Shown: positions 27,248-35,761, counted from the first letter of the stretch. The stretch: DNA of 64,000 nt from Mesorhizobium sangaii (GCF_014207355.1 NZ_JACHEF010000005.1:62001-126000); one strand, 5' to 3'. Translations and numbers: made by a program. Notes: generated by a model from the letters alone, not told the origin.

Positions 27248-28219
27248 TTACTTGACCGCCTTGTCGGTGATGGCGGTGGTGTAGGCGCCTTTCGGCTCCT
27301 TGGTGATGATCTTCTGGTCGAGCAGCGCCTTGGCGGTGCGCTCGTAGGTTGCCGGATCGAGCTTGCCGTCGGCATTGTCGACCAGCTTGGCGACTTCGCT
27401 CATCATCCGCTTCTGGTGGTTCTCGTCCTGGCCGCCACCGTCCATGACGATGCCTGCGGCCTCGTCATTGTTGTCGACGGCGTATTTCCAGCCCTTCATC
27501 GAGGCGCGCACGAAACGCACCATCTTGTCCTCGAACGCCGGATCCTTGAGCTTGTCTTCCGACGCATAGAGCCCATCCTCGAGCAGGTCGTTGCCCATCG
27601 CCGAATAGTTGAACACGGTCAGTTGTTCCGGCTTGTAGCCGGCGTCGATCAGCTGCCAGTACTCGTTGTAGGTCATGACCGAGATGCAGTCGGCCTGCTT
27701 CTGGATCAGCGGCTGCACGTCAAAGCTCTGCTTCAGAACGGTGACGCCATCTGGGCCGCCTTCGGTCTTCAGGCCGAGCTTGTTCATCCAGGCGTAGAAC
27801 GGATATTCATTGCCGAAGAACCAGACGCCGAGCGTGTGGCCCTTGAAGTCGGCTTCGGTCTTGATCGGGCCGTCCTTCGGGCAGACCAGTTCCATGCCGG
27901 CCTTCTTGAACGGCTGGGCGATGTTGACCAGCGGCACGCCCTTCTCGCGAGCGGCCAGCGCACCGCCCATCCAGTCGACGATAACATCGGCGCCACCGCC
28001 GGCGATCACCTGCTCCGGAGCGATATCGGGTCCGCCCGGCTTGATGTCGACGTCGAGACCTTCGGCCTCGTAGAAGCCCTTGGCCTTGGCAACATAGTAG
28101 CCGGCAAACTGGGCCTGCGTGACCCATTTCAGCTGCAACGTCACCTTGTCGGCGGCCATTGCCTGGAACGCCGCTAGCGACATCGCGCCGGCCAGGACAG
28201 GAATAATCAGTCTTTTCAT
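27248..28219 (-). CDS. ABC transporter substrate-binding protein, NMT1/THI5-like
   Basis: The 323-residue periplasmic binding protein has a signal peptide (about 1-22) and the NMT1/THI5-like fold: LQLKWVTQAQFAGYYVAKAKGFYEAEGL is split here as LKWVTQAQFAGYYVA followed by KGFYEAEGL, the usual start of pyrimidine-precursor binders. Relatives bind hydroxymethylpyrimidine, riboflavin or pyrimidines. ATG 28219 follows AGAGGG. It is last in an operon of ATPase, DUF559, two permeases and this gene. Next to a pyrimidine-degradation operon, a pyrimidine ligand is the best guess. Confidence 0.85.
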   Translation of the reverse strand: MKRLIIPVLAGAMSLAAFQAMAADKVTLQLKWVTQAQFAGYYVAKAKGFYEAEGLDVDIKPGGPDIAPEQVIAGGGADVIVDWMGGALAAREKGVPLVNIAQPFKKAGMELVCPKDGPIKTEADFKGHTLGVWFFGNEYPFYAWMNKLGLKTEGGPDGVTVLKQSFDVQPLIQKQADCISVMTYNEYWQLIDAGYKPEQLTVFNYSAMGNDLLEDGLYASEDKLKDPAFEDKMVRFVRASMKGWKYAVDNNDEAAGIVMDGGGQDENHQKRMMSEVAKLVDNADGKLDPATYERTAKALLDQKIITKEPKGAYTTAITDKAVK

Positions 28220-28259
28220 CTTTTTACCCTCTGAAGTTAGTACCCTTAGACCCACCGCC

Positions 28260-29414
28260 CTATCCACCACGGACAGAGGGATGCCAAAACGTGACGGCTC
28301 TTTCGACAAGAGCGACCACGCCATAAAAGACCGAACCCGCAAGTGCTGCAACCGCGATTTCGGCCCAGACCATGTCGATGTTCATCCGCCCGACCTCGGT
28401 CGAGATGCGGAAGCCCATGCCGACGACAGGCGTACCGAAGAACTCGGCGACGATGGCGCCGATCAGCGCCAGCGTCGAGTTGATCTTCAGCGCGTTGAAG
28501 ATGAAAGGCGCGGCTGCCGGCAGCCGGAGCTTCAGCAGCGTCTGCCAGTAGCCCGACGCGTAGGTGCGCATCAGATCGCGCTCCATATGGCCGGACGCGG
28601 CGAGCCCGGCGACCGTGTTCACCAGCATCGGGAAGAAGGTCATGATGATGACGACCGCCGCCTTGGATTGCCAGTCGAAGCCGAACCACATGACCATGAT
28701 CGGGGCGACGCCGATGATCGGCAGCGCCGAGACCATGTTGCCGATCGGCAACAGCCCGCGGCGCAGGAACGGTACGCGATCGGCGAGGATCGCGGTGATG
28801 AAGCCGGCACCGCTGCCCACGACATAACCGAAGATCACCGCCTTGAAGATCGTCTGCCGGACATCGGCGCCGAGCACCGGCAGCGAACTGGCGATGCGCG
28901 CGCCGATGGCGCTTGGCGGTGGCAAAAGGATGAAGGGAATGCCGGCGCCCCGCGTCACCGCTTCCCAGATGATCAGGATCCAGGCGCCGAAGATGGCGGG
29001 GATGATCAGGCGCAGCGCGCTCCGGGCCCAGTTCGCCATCGGACGAAGTCCCGACAGGACGGCGACGCAGCGCCAGCCGAGCAGCCAGGCAGCCGTAAGC
29101 AGCAAAAAGTACGGCGCCAGTGCCGTACCTTCAAAACCGGATATGCCCGATATCAGCAGCCAGCCGACAAGGTGGGCGCCGACAAACAGCACCACCGCCT
29201 CTGCAAGCGGCGGAATCCTGGTCATCGAGATCAGCGCCGCCAGCAGGACCAGGCCGAGCATCAAGCCTTTCGTTCCGAGAAAGGGGTAGTTGAAGCTGGC
29301 CGCCGGGTCGGCAAGCGCTGCCGCTTCCGGCTTCGACATCGCGCCGAGCGCCAGCGCGATCAGGCACAGCATGATGGCGAGCACCGCTTGCCAGGAGGGT
29401 TTCAGCCAGTTCAT
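28260..29414 (-). CDS. ABC transporter permease (large, with N-terminal extra helices)
   Basis: The 384-residue inner-membrane protein has a BPD_transp_1 domain in its second half (about 185-375), with the EAA-like loop ASGYWQTLLKLRLPAAAPFIF contacting the ATPase. The first 150 residues add about four transmembrane helices not found in ordinary SsuC/TauC-type permeases. Its start overlaps the upstream permease gene by ATGA, so the two are probably made in equal amounts and form a heterodimeric channel. Confidence 0.85.
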   Translation of the reverse strand: MNWLKPSWQAVLAIMLCLIALALGAMSKPEAAALADPAASFNYPFLGTKGLMLGLVLLAALISMTRIPPLAEAVVLFVGAHLVGWLLISGISGFEGTALAPYFLLLTAAWLLGWRCVAVLSGLRPMANWARSALRLIIPAIFGAWILIIWEAVTRGAGIPFILLPPPSAIGARIASSLPVLGADVRQTIFKAVIFGYVVGSGAGFITAILADRVPFLRRGLLPIGNMVSALPIIGVAPIMVMWFGFDWQSKAAVVIIMTFFPMLVNTVAGLAASGHMERDLMRTYASGYWQTLLKLRLPAAAPFIFNALKINSTLALIGAIVAEFFGTPVVGMGFRISTEVGRMNIDMVWAEIAVAALAGSVFYGVVALVERAVTFWHPSVRGG

Positions 29415-30289
29415 GCCGGCCTCCCGCCCATGGCGCGGTCGACGATGCGCCCGGCAATGCCAACCACCATGACCAGTAGTGCGGCCACCACCGAACCGGC
29501 AACCAGTGTCGACCAGATGTCGATGGACTGGCTGTAATAGGCACCCGCCAAAAGCTTGGCGCCGATGCCGGCGACAGCGCCGGTCGGCAGTTCACCCACG
29601 ATAGCGCCAACCAGGCTTGCGGCCACCGCCACCTTCATCGAGGTGAACAGGAACGGCACGGAGGCTGGCACGCGCAATTTCCAGAAGGTCTGCGAGGCGC
29701 TGGCATTGTAGGTGTGCATGAGGTCGAGATGCATGATCTCCGGCGAGCGCAGGCCCTTCACCATGCCCACCGTCACCGGGAAGAATGACAGATAGGTCGA
29801 GATCATCGCCTTCGGCACCAGGCCGGTGATGCCGATCGCCGCCAGCACGACGATGATCATTGGCGCCACCGCCAGGATGGGAATGGTCTGCGAGGCGATG
29901 ATCCACGGCATCAGGCTGCGGTCTAGCGTCGCCACATGCACGATGCCGACGGCGATGATAATGCCGAGCCCCGTGCCGAAAGCAAAGCCAAGCAGCGTCG
30001 ACGACAGCGTCACCCATGCGTTATAAACGAGGCTGCGGTTCGAGGTGACGGGCCGCAGGAAGGTGTTCTCGAAGAAATTCACCGCCACCTGATGCGGTGC
30101 CGGCAGTGTCGGCTTCGGCTGCGACAGCGTCTTGCCTATGAATTCGCTCAAGGCGGGCGTTTCACCAGCGCGGCGGTCGAGATCGCGCTGGAACGGCGCG
30201 TTGAGGATAACGGCGAAAACGTACCAGAGCACGACCACGCCAGCGAGGATCGATGTCACCGGGATGAGCTTGTCGCGGAAGCTGTCCAT
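29411..30289 (-). CDS. ABC transporter permease (SsuC/ThiX type)
   Basis: The 292-residue permease has about six transmembrane helices and the EAA loop NASASQTFWKLRVPASVPFLF. A long periplasmic stretch follows the first helix (about 30-90). It overlaps the larger permease gene at its 3' end and its ATG directly follows the TAG of the DUF559 gene. It probably pairs with the larger permease, as the operon has one ATPase and one binding protein. Confidence 0.85.
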   Translation of the reverse strand: MDSFRDKLIPVTSILAGVVVLWYVFAVILNAPFQRDLDRRAGETPALSEFIGKTLSQPKPTLPAPHQVAVNFFENTFLRPVTSNRSLVYNAWVTLSSTLLGFAFGTGLGIIIAVGIVHVATLDRSLMPWIIASQTIPILAVAPMIIVVLAAIGITGLVPKAMISTYLSFFPVTVGMVKGLRSPEIMHLDLMHTYNASASQTFWKLRVPASVPFLFTSMKVAVAASLVGAIVGELPTGAVAGIGAKLLAGAYYSQSIDIWSTLVAGSVVAALLVMVVGIAGRIVDRAMGGRPA

Positions 30290-30811
30290 CTAGCAGCCTT
30301 CCTCTCCTCTCCCCAACGGGGAGAGGGTGGCCGGAGCGAAGCGGAGGTCGGGTGAGGGGGTAGAAATCTTTCCGTCAAGGCAAGCCAAGATCGTATCAAG
30401 CACCGCTCGGCGTTCGGCCAAAACTTCGTGGTTCCAGAATCGAAGAACGGAATAGCCATGGCCGTTCAGCCAAGCTGTCCTGGCAGGATCGGTAGGAGAA
30501 TCCGCATGCTGGCTGCCATCGAGCTCGACAATCAAGCCTTTCGCACGACAAACAAAATCGGCGATGAAAGGTCCAAGCGGCACTTGTCTCACAAATTTGT
30601 AGCCATTGAGATGGCACCCTCTCAGTTCCCCCCAAAGCCTGTATTCAGCCTCGGTCTCGTCATACCGTAGCTTTCGGGCACGAGTGGTTGCGCCGACCTT
30701 TCTTTTAGTCGGATCCGCCAAGGCCCCCTCACCCGACCTCCGCTTCGCTCCGGCCACCCTCTCCCCGTCGGGGAGAGGAGGGTGCTCATCTTTCACCGCC
30801 TCAATCTTCAT
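30290..30811 (-). CDS. DUF559 endonuclease-like protein inside an ABC operon
   Basis: The 173-residue protein carries a DUF559 domain (about 44-145), related to Vsr and PD-(D/E)xK nucleases. Candidate catalytic residues are Glu56, Asp85 and the Glu96-x-Asp98 pair in IVELDGSQH. Residues 11-29 and 151-169 are translated from two 57-bp inverted repeats, so the ends of the protein are repeat-encoded. Its ATG lies within the 3' end of the ATPase gene, and its stop abuts the ATG of the next permease. It has no role in transport; it looks like a cargo that entered the operon without breaking it. Confidence 0.8.
   Translation of the reverse strand: MKIEAVKDEHPPLPDGERVAGAKRRSGEGALADPTKRKVGATTRARKLRYDETEAEYRLWGELRGCHLNGYKFVRQVPLGPFIADFVCRAKGLIVELDGSQHADSPTDPARTAWLNGHGYSVLRFWNHEVLAERRAVLDTILACLDGKISTPSPDLRFAPATLSPLGRGEEGC
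30304..30360 (+). repeat. 57-bp inverted repeat, left copy
   Basis: The sequence runs from CTCCTCTCCCC to GGTGAGGGGG and matches the reverse complement of 30724-30780 at 56 of 57 positions. It contains its own hairpin (CTCTCCCC, AA, CGGGGAGAG). It encodes the C-terminal tail of the DUF559 protein. Confidence 0.92.
30724..30780 (-). repeat. 57-bp inverted repeat, right copy
   Basis: Reverse complement of the copy at 30304-30360 with one mismatch. It encodes residues 11-29 of the DUF559 protein. The type (CCTCACCCGACCTCCGCTTC core) resembles short palindromic repeats that are scattered in rhizobial genomes; no third copy was seen in this window. Confidence 0.92.
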
Positions 30812-31592
30812 AGCTGTGCCCTGCCCGCAGACCATCCCGGACGCGCGCGGCGATCGACAGGAATTCCGGCGTCTCGCGGATGTGGAGCGGCCGCTCCTTC
30901 GGCAGCGTCGATTCGATGACATCAGTAACGCGGCCCGGACGTGGCGACATGACGACGATGCGTGTCGACAGATACACGGCTTCGGGAATGGAGTGGGTGA
31001 CGAAGCAGATGGTCTTGTTGGTCCGTCCCCACAGTTCCAGCAATTGCTTATTGAGGTGGTCGCGCACGATCTCGTCAAGCGCGCCGAACGGTTCGTCCAT
31101 CAACAGAAGGTCGGCGTCGAAGGCCAGCGCACGCGCGATCGAGGCGCGCTGCTGCATGCCGCCGGAAAGCTGCCAGGGATATTTCTTCTCGAAACCTGAG
31201 AGGTTGACGAGGTCGAGCGTGCGCTTGATCCGCTCCGCCTGTTCCGCCTTGGAGAGGCCCATGATCTCCAGCGGCAGCCCCACATTGCGCTCGATGGTAC
31301 GCCAGGGAAACAGGGCGGCGGCCTGGAAGACATAGCCATAGGCGCGTTTCTCGCGCGCCTGTTCGGGCGTCATGCCGTTGACCGAAATCGTTCCCGAGGT
31401 CGGCTTCTCCAGATCGGCGATGACGCGCAGCAAGGTGGTCTTGCCGCAGCCCGATGGCCCGATGAAGGAAACGAACTCCCCCTTGCCGATGGTCAGGTCG
31501 ACATCGGACAGCGCCTGCACCGGTCCGTCATTGGTCTGGAAGGTCAGTCCGAGTTTGCTTGCCGCGACAACGGCTGGCGAAGTCCCTGTCAT
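30801..31592 (-). CDS. ABC transporter ATP-binding protein (SsuB/TauB type)
   Basis: The 263-residue ATPase has Walker A GPSGCGKTT (about 45-53), the LSGGMQQRASIARAL signature, Walker B LLLMDEPFGALDE and the switch His in FVTHSIPEAVYL. It powers the importer formed with the two downstream permeases and the NMT1/THI5-like binding protein. It is the first gene of the operon and divergent from a cupin gene. Its stop overlaps the DUF559 start region by 11 bases. ATG 31592 is chosen; a GTG at 31619 is possible. Confidence 0.9.
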   Translation of the reverse strand: MTGTSPAVVAASKLGLTFQTNDGPVQALSDVDLTIGKGEFVSFIGPSGCGKTTLLRVIADLEKPTSGTISVNGMTPEQAREKRAYGYVFQAAALFPWRTIERNVGLPLEIMGLSKAEQAERIKRTLDLVNLSGFEKKYPWQLSGGMQQRASIARALAFDADLLLMDEPFGALDEIVRDHLNKQLLELWGRTNKTICFVTHSIPEAVYLSTRIVVMSPRPGRVTDVIESTLPKERPLHIRETPEFLSIAARVRDGLRAGHSYED

Positions 31593-31738
31593 CGGCTGCA
31601 GCCTGCCCGTTCCCGCCACTGAGGCGCCGGCTGGAATCCGATTGCTTTTATCGCGATGTTGTTTTCCACTCGCCCCTGTCCCATTGGCCGCAGTCCCACT
31701 AATTTTGTCCCACTCAATCGACGCCCGGAGTTTCCCCG

Positions 31739-32137
31739 ATGTCGCCCACTTGTCATCTTATCCGCCCTGAAACCACTTATGAAGGCAAGCAGGGATTGAC
31801 CTATTTCGCCGGCATCGCCGCTGAAACCGTCGGCTCCTCCGGGATCTGTATGCATATGCTGACCATGCCGCCCGGCGCCCGCGCCAAGGCGCACATGCAC
31901 GAGAGCCATGAAACGGCGATCTATGTGCTCTCCGGCGAGGTCCATACCTGGTACGGCGACCGGCTGGAGCACCATATCGTCGTCAAGGCCGGCGACCTCT
32001 TCTACATTCCGGCCGGCGTGCCGCATCTGCCGGCCAATCTCAGCGGCGCACCGTCTTCCGCCGTCATTGCCCGCACCGATCCCAACGAACAGGAAAGCGT
32101 CGTCCTGCTGCCGGAACTGGATGCGCTGGTCGCTTGA
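31739..32137 (+). CDS. cupin domain protein
   Basis: The 132-residue protein is a single cupin. Motif 1 (AHMHESHETAIYVLSGEVHTWYGD, read from His68) and motif 2 (AGDLFYIPAGVPHLPAN) keep the His, Glu and His ligands for a divalent metal. Single cupins act as small dioxygenases, isomerases or sugar binders; none can be chosen. It is divergent from the ABC operon, and three GTCCCA copies (31678, 31693, 31707) lie in the shared upstream region. Confidence 0.8.
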   Translation: MSPTCHLIRPETTYEGKQGLTYFAGIAAETVGSSGICMHMLTMPPGARAKAHMHESHETAIYVLSGEVHTWYGDRLEHHIVVKAGDLFYIPAGVPHLPANLSGAPSSAVIARTDPNEQESVVLLPELDALVA

Positions 32138-32157
32138 AGCCGATGGGAACGTGATCG

Positions 32158-32535
32158 TCATCGGCACCGGGAGACTTCCCCCATGACATTGCCGTCCGTA
32201 TCGGTGATCACCAGCTTCTTGGCGCTCTTGGGGCTTTTCTTGACGGTGAACTCTGCCGGCGACTGCCCATCCTCGCCTTCGGCCTCGCATTGCGCCTTGA
32301 TGACCAGAGAACCGTCCGATTTCGCCTGCTTGTCGGTAAAGGTGCAGGCGCTTGCCACGGTGACCAGATCCGTGTCTGTTAGCAGCAGCATGTCCTCGGC
32401 ATAGACTTCCTGGCCGTTCTTGTTGATGCAGCCGGACTTGTTGCCGTAGGGCTTGGACAGATCGATGCCCTTTGCCGAAGCCTGACCGGCAGCCAGCACG
32501 AGCGCCATCGCAACAGACAGACCAAAAACGCGCAT
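32158..32535 (-). CDS. small secreted protein, paralogue of its neighbour
   Basis: The 125-residue product starts with a signal peptide (about 1-21, ending ASA). The mature part has four cysteines and the pattern GNKSGC, a middle CTF, CEAEGEDG and a terminal SRC. The same layout occurs in the upstream gene (GNDVGC, CRF, CSAEGEAG, LQSC), so the two are tandem paralogues. ATG 32535 lies 14 bases after the stop of its neighbour, and the pair follows hydA. Function unknown; possibly a periplasmic ligand or lysozyme-inhibitor-like fold. Confidence 0.65.
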   Translation of the reverse strand: MRVFGLSVAMALVLAAGQASAKGIDLSKPYGNKSGCINKNGQEVYAEDMLLLTDTDLVTVASACTFTDKQAKSDGSLVIKAQCEAEGEDGQSPAEFTVKKSPKSAKKLVITDTDGNVMGEVSRCR

Positions 32536-32549
32536 GCCAACGCCCCATG

Positions 32550-32921
32550 TCACGAACATGATTGCAGCGGCCCCATCTCTTCAAGGCCGGGAATGGTGAC
32601 GAAGAAACCATCCTCCCCCTTGTTGGTGACCACAATTGTTTCGATCGTCGTCCCCGCCTCGCCCTCGGCGGAACAGGTCGAAGTCAGCGATTGGGCACCC
32701 AGCACCGGCGTCAATCGCTGCGGGAACCGGCAGCCGCTGCCATAGGTCTCGATGCCCTCGGCGGTCAGCACGATATAGGCATCGCTGTCCTGATAGCCGG
32801 CCTTGACGCCGGCGCAGCCGACATCGTTGCCCCAGGAGCCGGCGAGCACGCCGCTCGCTGCTGCCGGGCCAGCGACAACTGCCGCCAGGACCAACGAGAT
32901 GAGCGCGACCGAGCGCTCCAA
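32550..32921 (-). CDS. small secreted protein, TTG start, downstream of hydA
   Basis: A TTG at 32921, two bases past the hydA stop, opens a 123-residue product with a signal peptide (about 1-22, ending AAA) and a four-cysteine mature part. Longer readings would run antiparallel to no known domain and into hydA coding sequence in another frame. Sequence pattern matches the following gene, pointing to a local duplication. Close spacing puts both at the end of the pyrimidine operon, but no role in that pathway is evident. Confidence 0.6.
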   Translation of the reverse strand: MERSVALISLVLAAVVAGPAAASGVLAGSWGNDVGCAGVKAGYQDSDAYIVLTAEGIETYGSGCRFPQRLTPVLGAQSLTSTCSAEGEAGTTIETIVVTNKGEDGFFVTIPGLEEMGPLQSCS

Positions 32922-32923
32922 GC

Positions 32924-34375
32924 TCAAACCCCGGTCGCCGGGATGCCGGTGCGTTCGACCTTGCGCGGCGCGGAAATTTCCTTCCACGTCGACAGCGCCC
33001 GGTTGACCGCCGCGTTCGGCTCGCGGGCCACGAACTCGCCGTGCCCCGGCTTGGCCTTGATCTCAGCCTCCTGGATTGACAATTCGCCGCGCGAGAACAC
33101 GAAGCGCGGCAGGCCGGTCACCTCGAACCCTTCGAAGACATTGTAGTCGATGACAGATTGCTGCTTCTTCGACGAGATCTTCTTCTTGCGCTTCGGATCC
33201 CAGACGACGATGTCGGCATCCGCCCCTTCGACGATGGCGCCCTTCTTCGGGTACATGTTGAGGATCTTGGCGATGTTGGTCGAGGTCACGGCGACGAACT
33301 CGTTCATCGTCAGCCGGCCCGTGTTGACGCCGGTGGTCCAAAGCACCGGCATACGGTCCTCAAGCCCACCGGTGCCGTTCGGGATCTTGGTAAAATCGCC
33401 GACGCCATTGCGTTTCTGCTTCGTCGTGAAAGCGCAGTGGTCCGTCGCCACCACCTGCAGCGATCCCGCCTGCAGGCCGGCCCACAGCGAATCCTGGTGC
33501 AATTTGTTGCGGAAAGGCGGGCTCATGACGCGGCGCGCCGCATGGTCCCAGTCCTTGTTGAAATACTCGCTCTCATCGAGCGTCAGGTGCTGGATCAGCG
33601 GCTCGCCGAACACCCGCATGCCCTTCTGCCGCGCCCGGCGGATCGCCTCGTGGCTCTGCTCGCAGGAGACATGCACGACATAGAGCGGCACGCCCGCCAT
33701 GTCGGCGATCATGATGGCGCGGTTAGTTGCCTCGCCTTCCACTTCCGGCGGCCGCGAATAGGCATGACCCTCGGGGCCATTGTTGCCGGCGGCTAGCAAC
33801 TTCTGCGACAGGGCTGCAACCACATCGCCATTCTCGGCATGCACCAGCGGCAGCGCGCCAAGGTCGGCGCAGCGCTGGAACGACGCATACATCTCGTCGT
33901 CGTCGACCATCAGCGCGCCCTTGTAGGCCATGAAATGCTTGAACGACGTGATGCCCTTGTCGACGACGGTGGCCATCTCGTCGAACACCTGCTTGCCCCA
34001 CCAGGTGATCGCCATGTGGAAGGAATAGTCGCAGGATGCTTTCGAGGTTTTGTTGTCCCACATCTGCAAGGCTTCCAGCAGCGACTGCTGCGGCGCCGGC
34101 AGGCAGAAATCGACAACCATCGTGGTGCCGCCGGCGAGCGCCGCGCGCGTGCCGGATTCGAAATCATCGGCCGAATAGGTGCCCATGAACGGCATTTCGA
34201 GATGGGTATGCGGATCGATGCCGCCCGGCATGACATAGCAGCCGGTGGCATCGAATTCGTGGTCGCCATGCAGGTCCGAACCGATGGCGACGATCTTGCC
34301 GTGCTTGACCAGCACATCGGCCTTCCACGTGCGATCGGCGGTGACGATGGTGCCGTTCTTGATGACTTTGGTCAT
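32924..34375 (-). CDS. hydA: dihydropyrimidinase
   Basis: The 483-residue amidohydrolase opens the ring of dihydrouracil or dihydrothymine to the N-carbamoyl-beta-amino acid. The binuclear zinc site is intact: His56 and His58 in DPHTHLEMPF, the carboxylated lysine in FMAYKG (about Lys152), then LVHAENGD, YVVHVSCEQS and ATDHCAF. ATG 34375 gives MTKVIKNGTIV, the usual start. It is third in the operon after the aminotransferase and amidohydrolase genes, with a 65-base gap in front. It is the second enzyme of the reductive pathway begun by PreT/PreA. Confidence 0.94.
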   Translation of the reverse strand: MTKVIKNGTIVTADRTWKADVLVKHGKIVAIGSDLHGDHEFDATGCYVMPGGIDPHTHLEMPFMGTYSADDFESGTRAALAGGTTMVVDFCLPAPQQSLLEALQMWDNKTSKASCDYSFHMAITWWGKQVFDEMATVVDKGITSFKHFMAYKGALMVDDDEMYASFQRCADLGALPLVHAENGDVVAALSQKLLAAGNNGPEGHAYSRPPEVEGEATNRAIMIADMAGVPLYVVHVSCEQSHEAIRRARQKGMRVFGEPLIQHLTLDESEYFNKDWDHAARRVMSPPFRNKLHQDSLWAGLQAGSLQVVATDHCAFTTKQKRNGVGDFTKIPNGTGGLEDRMPVLWTTGVNTGRLTMNEFVAVTSTNIAKILNMYPKKGAIVEGADADIVVWDPKRKKKISSKKQQSVIDYNVFEGFEVTGLPRFVFSRGELSIQEAEIKAKPGHGEFVAREPNAAVNRALSTWKEISAPRKVERTGIPATGV

Positions 34376-34440
34376 TGTCTTGTTCCCTTGTTCTCTTCGC
34401 GCTTCTTTGCGAGCGGCGTTTGGAATGCGGATTTGTAAGC

Positions 34441-35691
34441 TCACTCCACGATGACTGCCGTCTCCACCACGGCGTGGAAGAGCACGTCGGCACCGGCCGA
34501 CGCCCATTCCTTCGTGATATCCTCGGCCTCGTTGTGGCTGAGCCCGTCGACGCAGGGGCACATCACCATTGCGGTCGGCGCAACGCGGTTAATCCAGCAG
34601 GCATCATGGCCGGCGCCGGAGACGATGTTGCGGTGGGAATAGCCGAGGCGTTCGGCGGCATCGCGGATCGCCTTGACGCAGCCGGCGTCGAAGGTGACCG
34701 GGTCGAAAGCGCCCACTTGCTCGATCTTGTACTGGATGTCGAGCGCCTCGCAGATCGTGTCGATGCCTTCGCGGATGCGGCCGTCCATCGCATCCAGCAC
34801 CTCCTTTTCGGGCGAACGGATGTCGATGGTGAAGACGGTGCGGCCGGCGATGATGTTGCGCGAGTTGGGAAACACCTCCATATGGCCGACCGCGCCGACG
34901 GCGTCGGGCTGGTAGTCCATAGCGATCTCGTGCACCAGTTCGATCACACGCGCCATGCCGAGCCCTGCATTGCGGCGCTTCGGCATCGGCGTCGAGCCGG
35001 TATGCGCCTCCTTGCCGGTCAGCGTCACCTGCAGCCACTTCAAACCTTGCCCGTGGGTGACGACACCGATGTCGATGCCCTCGTCCTCGAGGATCGGTCC
35101 CTGCTCGATATGCAGTTCGAAGAAGGCATGGATCTTGCGGTCGCCGACCTTCTCGGTGCCCTTCCAGCCGATGCGTTCAAGCTCCTCGCCGAATTTCTTG
35201 CCTTGCTTGTCGACATGCTCATAGACATCGGCCTGGTCGAGCACACCGGCAAACACGCCCGATGCCATCATTGCCGGGGCAAAGCGTGCGCCTTCCTCAT
35301 TCGTCCAGTTGGTGACGACGATCGGATGTTTGGTCTTGATGCCGAGATCGTTGAGCGAGCGCACCACTTCGAGCCCGCCCAGCACACCGAGCACGCCGTC
35401 ATATTTGCCGCCGGTCGGCTGCGTATCGAGATGGCTGCCGACATAGACAGGCGGCAGGCTTGGATCGGCGCCTTCGCGGCGGGCAAACATCGTGCCCATC
35501 TCGTCGACGCCCATTTCGAGCCCGGCCGCATCACACCAGCGCTTGAACAGGTGCCGGCCCTCGCCGTCTTCGTCGGTCACAGTCTGGCGATTGTTGCCGC
35601 CGGCAATGCCGGGGCCGATCTTCGCCATCTCCATTATCGAATCCCACAAACGGTCTGAATTGATTCGTAGATTCTCGCCGGGTGCGGCCAT
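34441..35691 (-). CDS. Zn-dependent hydrolase, probable N-carbamoyl-beta-alanine amidohydrolase
   Basis: The 416-residue M20-type hydrolase has the metal-site motifs GSHLDTQPTGGKYDG (about 82-96), NEEGARFAP and HIEQGP. The DTQP form is the one I associate with beta-alanine synthases (PYD3/PydC type), while allantoate and hydantoin enzymes usually differ here. It should release beta-alanine (or beta-aminoisobutyrate), CO2 and ammonia. ATG 35691 follows GAGAGGACTTGGA. It sits between the aminotransferase and hydA, fitting the third step of pyrimidine reduction. Confidence 0.88.
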   Translation of the reverse strand: MAAPGENLRINSDRLWDSIMEMAKIGPGIAGGNNRQTVTDEDGEGRHLFKRWCDAAGLEMGVDEMGTMFARREGADPSLPPVYVGSHLDTQPTGGKYDGVLGVLGGLEVVRSLNDLGIKTKHPIVVTNWTNEEGARFAPAMMASGVFAGVLDQADVYEHVDKQGKKFGEELERIGWKGTEKVGDRKIHAFFELHIEQGPILEDEGIDIGVVTHGQGLKWLQVTLTGKEAHTGSTPMPKRRNAGLGMARVIELVHEIAMDYQPDAVGAVGHMEVFPNSRNIIAGRTVFTIDIRSPEKEVLDAMDGRIREGIDTICEALDIQYKIEQVGAFDPVTFDAGCVKAIRDAAERLGYSHRNIVSGAGHDACWINRVAPTAMVMCPCVDGLSHNEAEDITKEWASAGADVLFHAVVETAVIVE

Positions 35692-35761
35692 TCCAAGTCC
35701 TCTCATTTTATGTCCTGGGCGGGCGGCGGTTCCCGTCGCCACCCGTCCAGGTAAAAGCAGA

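Larger units (their letters stand above)
30304..30780. mobile_element. candidate REP-like mobile unit: inverted repeats plus DUF559 nuclease
   Basis: Two near-identical inverted repeats bracket a 363-bp core that encodes a PD-(D/E)xK-type nuclease domain, and the unit sits between two genes of one ABC operon. This has the same layout as REP/RAYT units but with a different enzyme. No target-site duplication could be defined. Mobility is inference. Confidence 0.45.
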
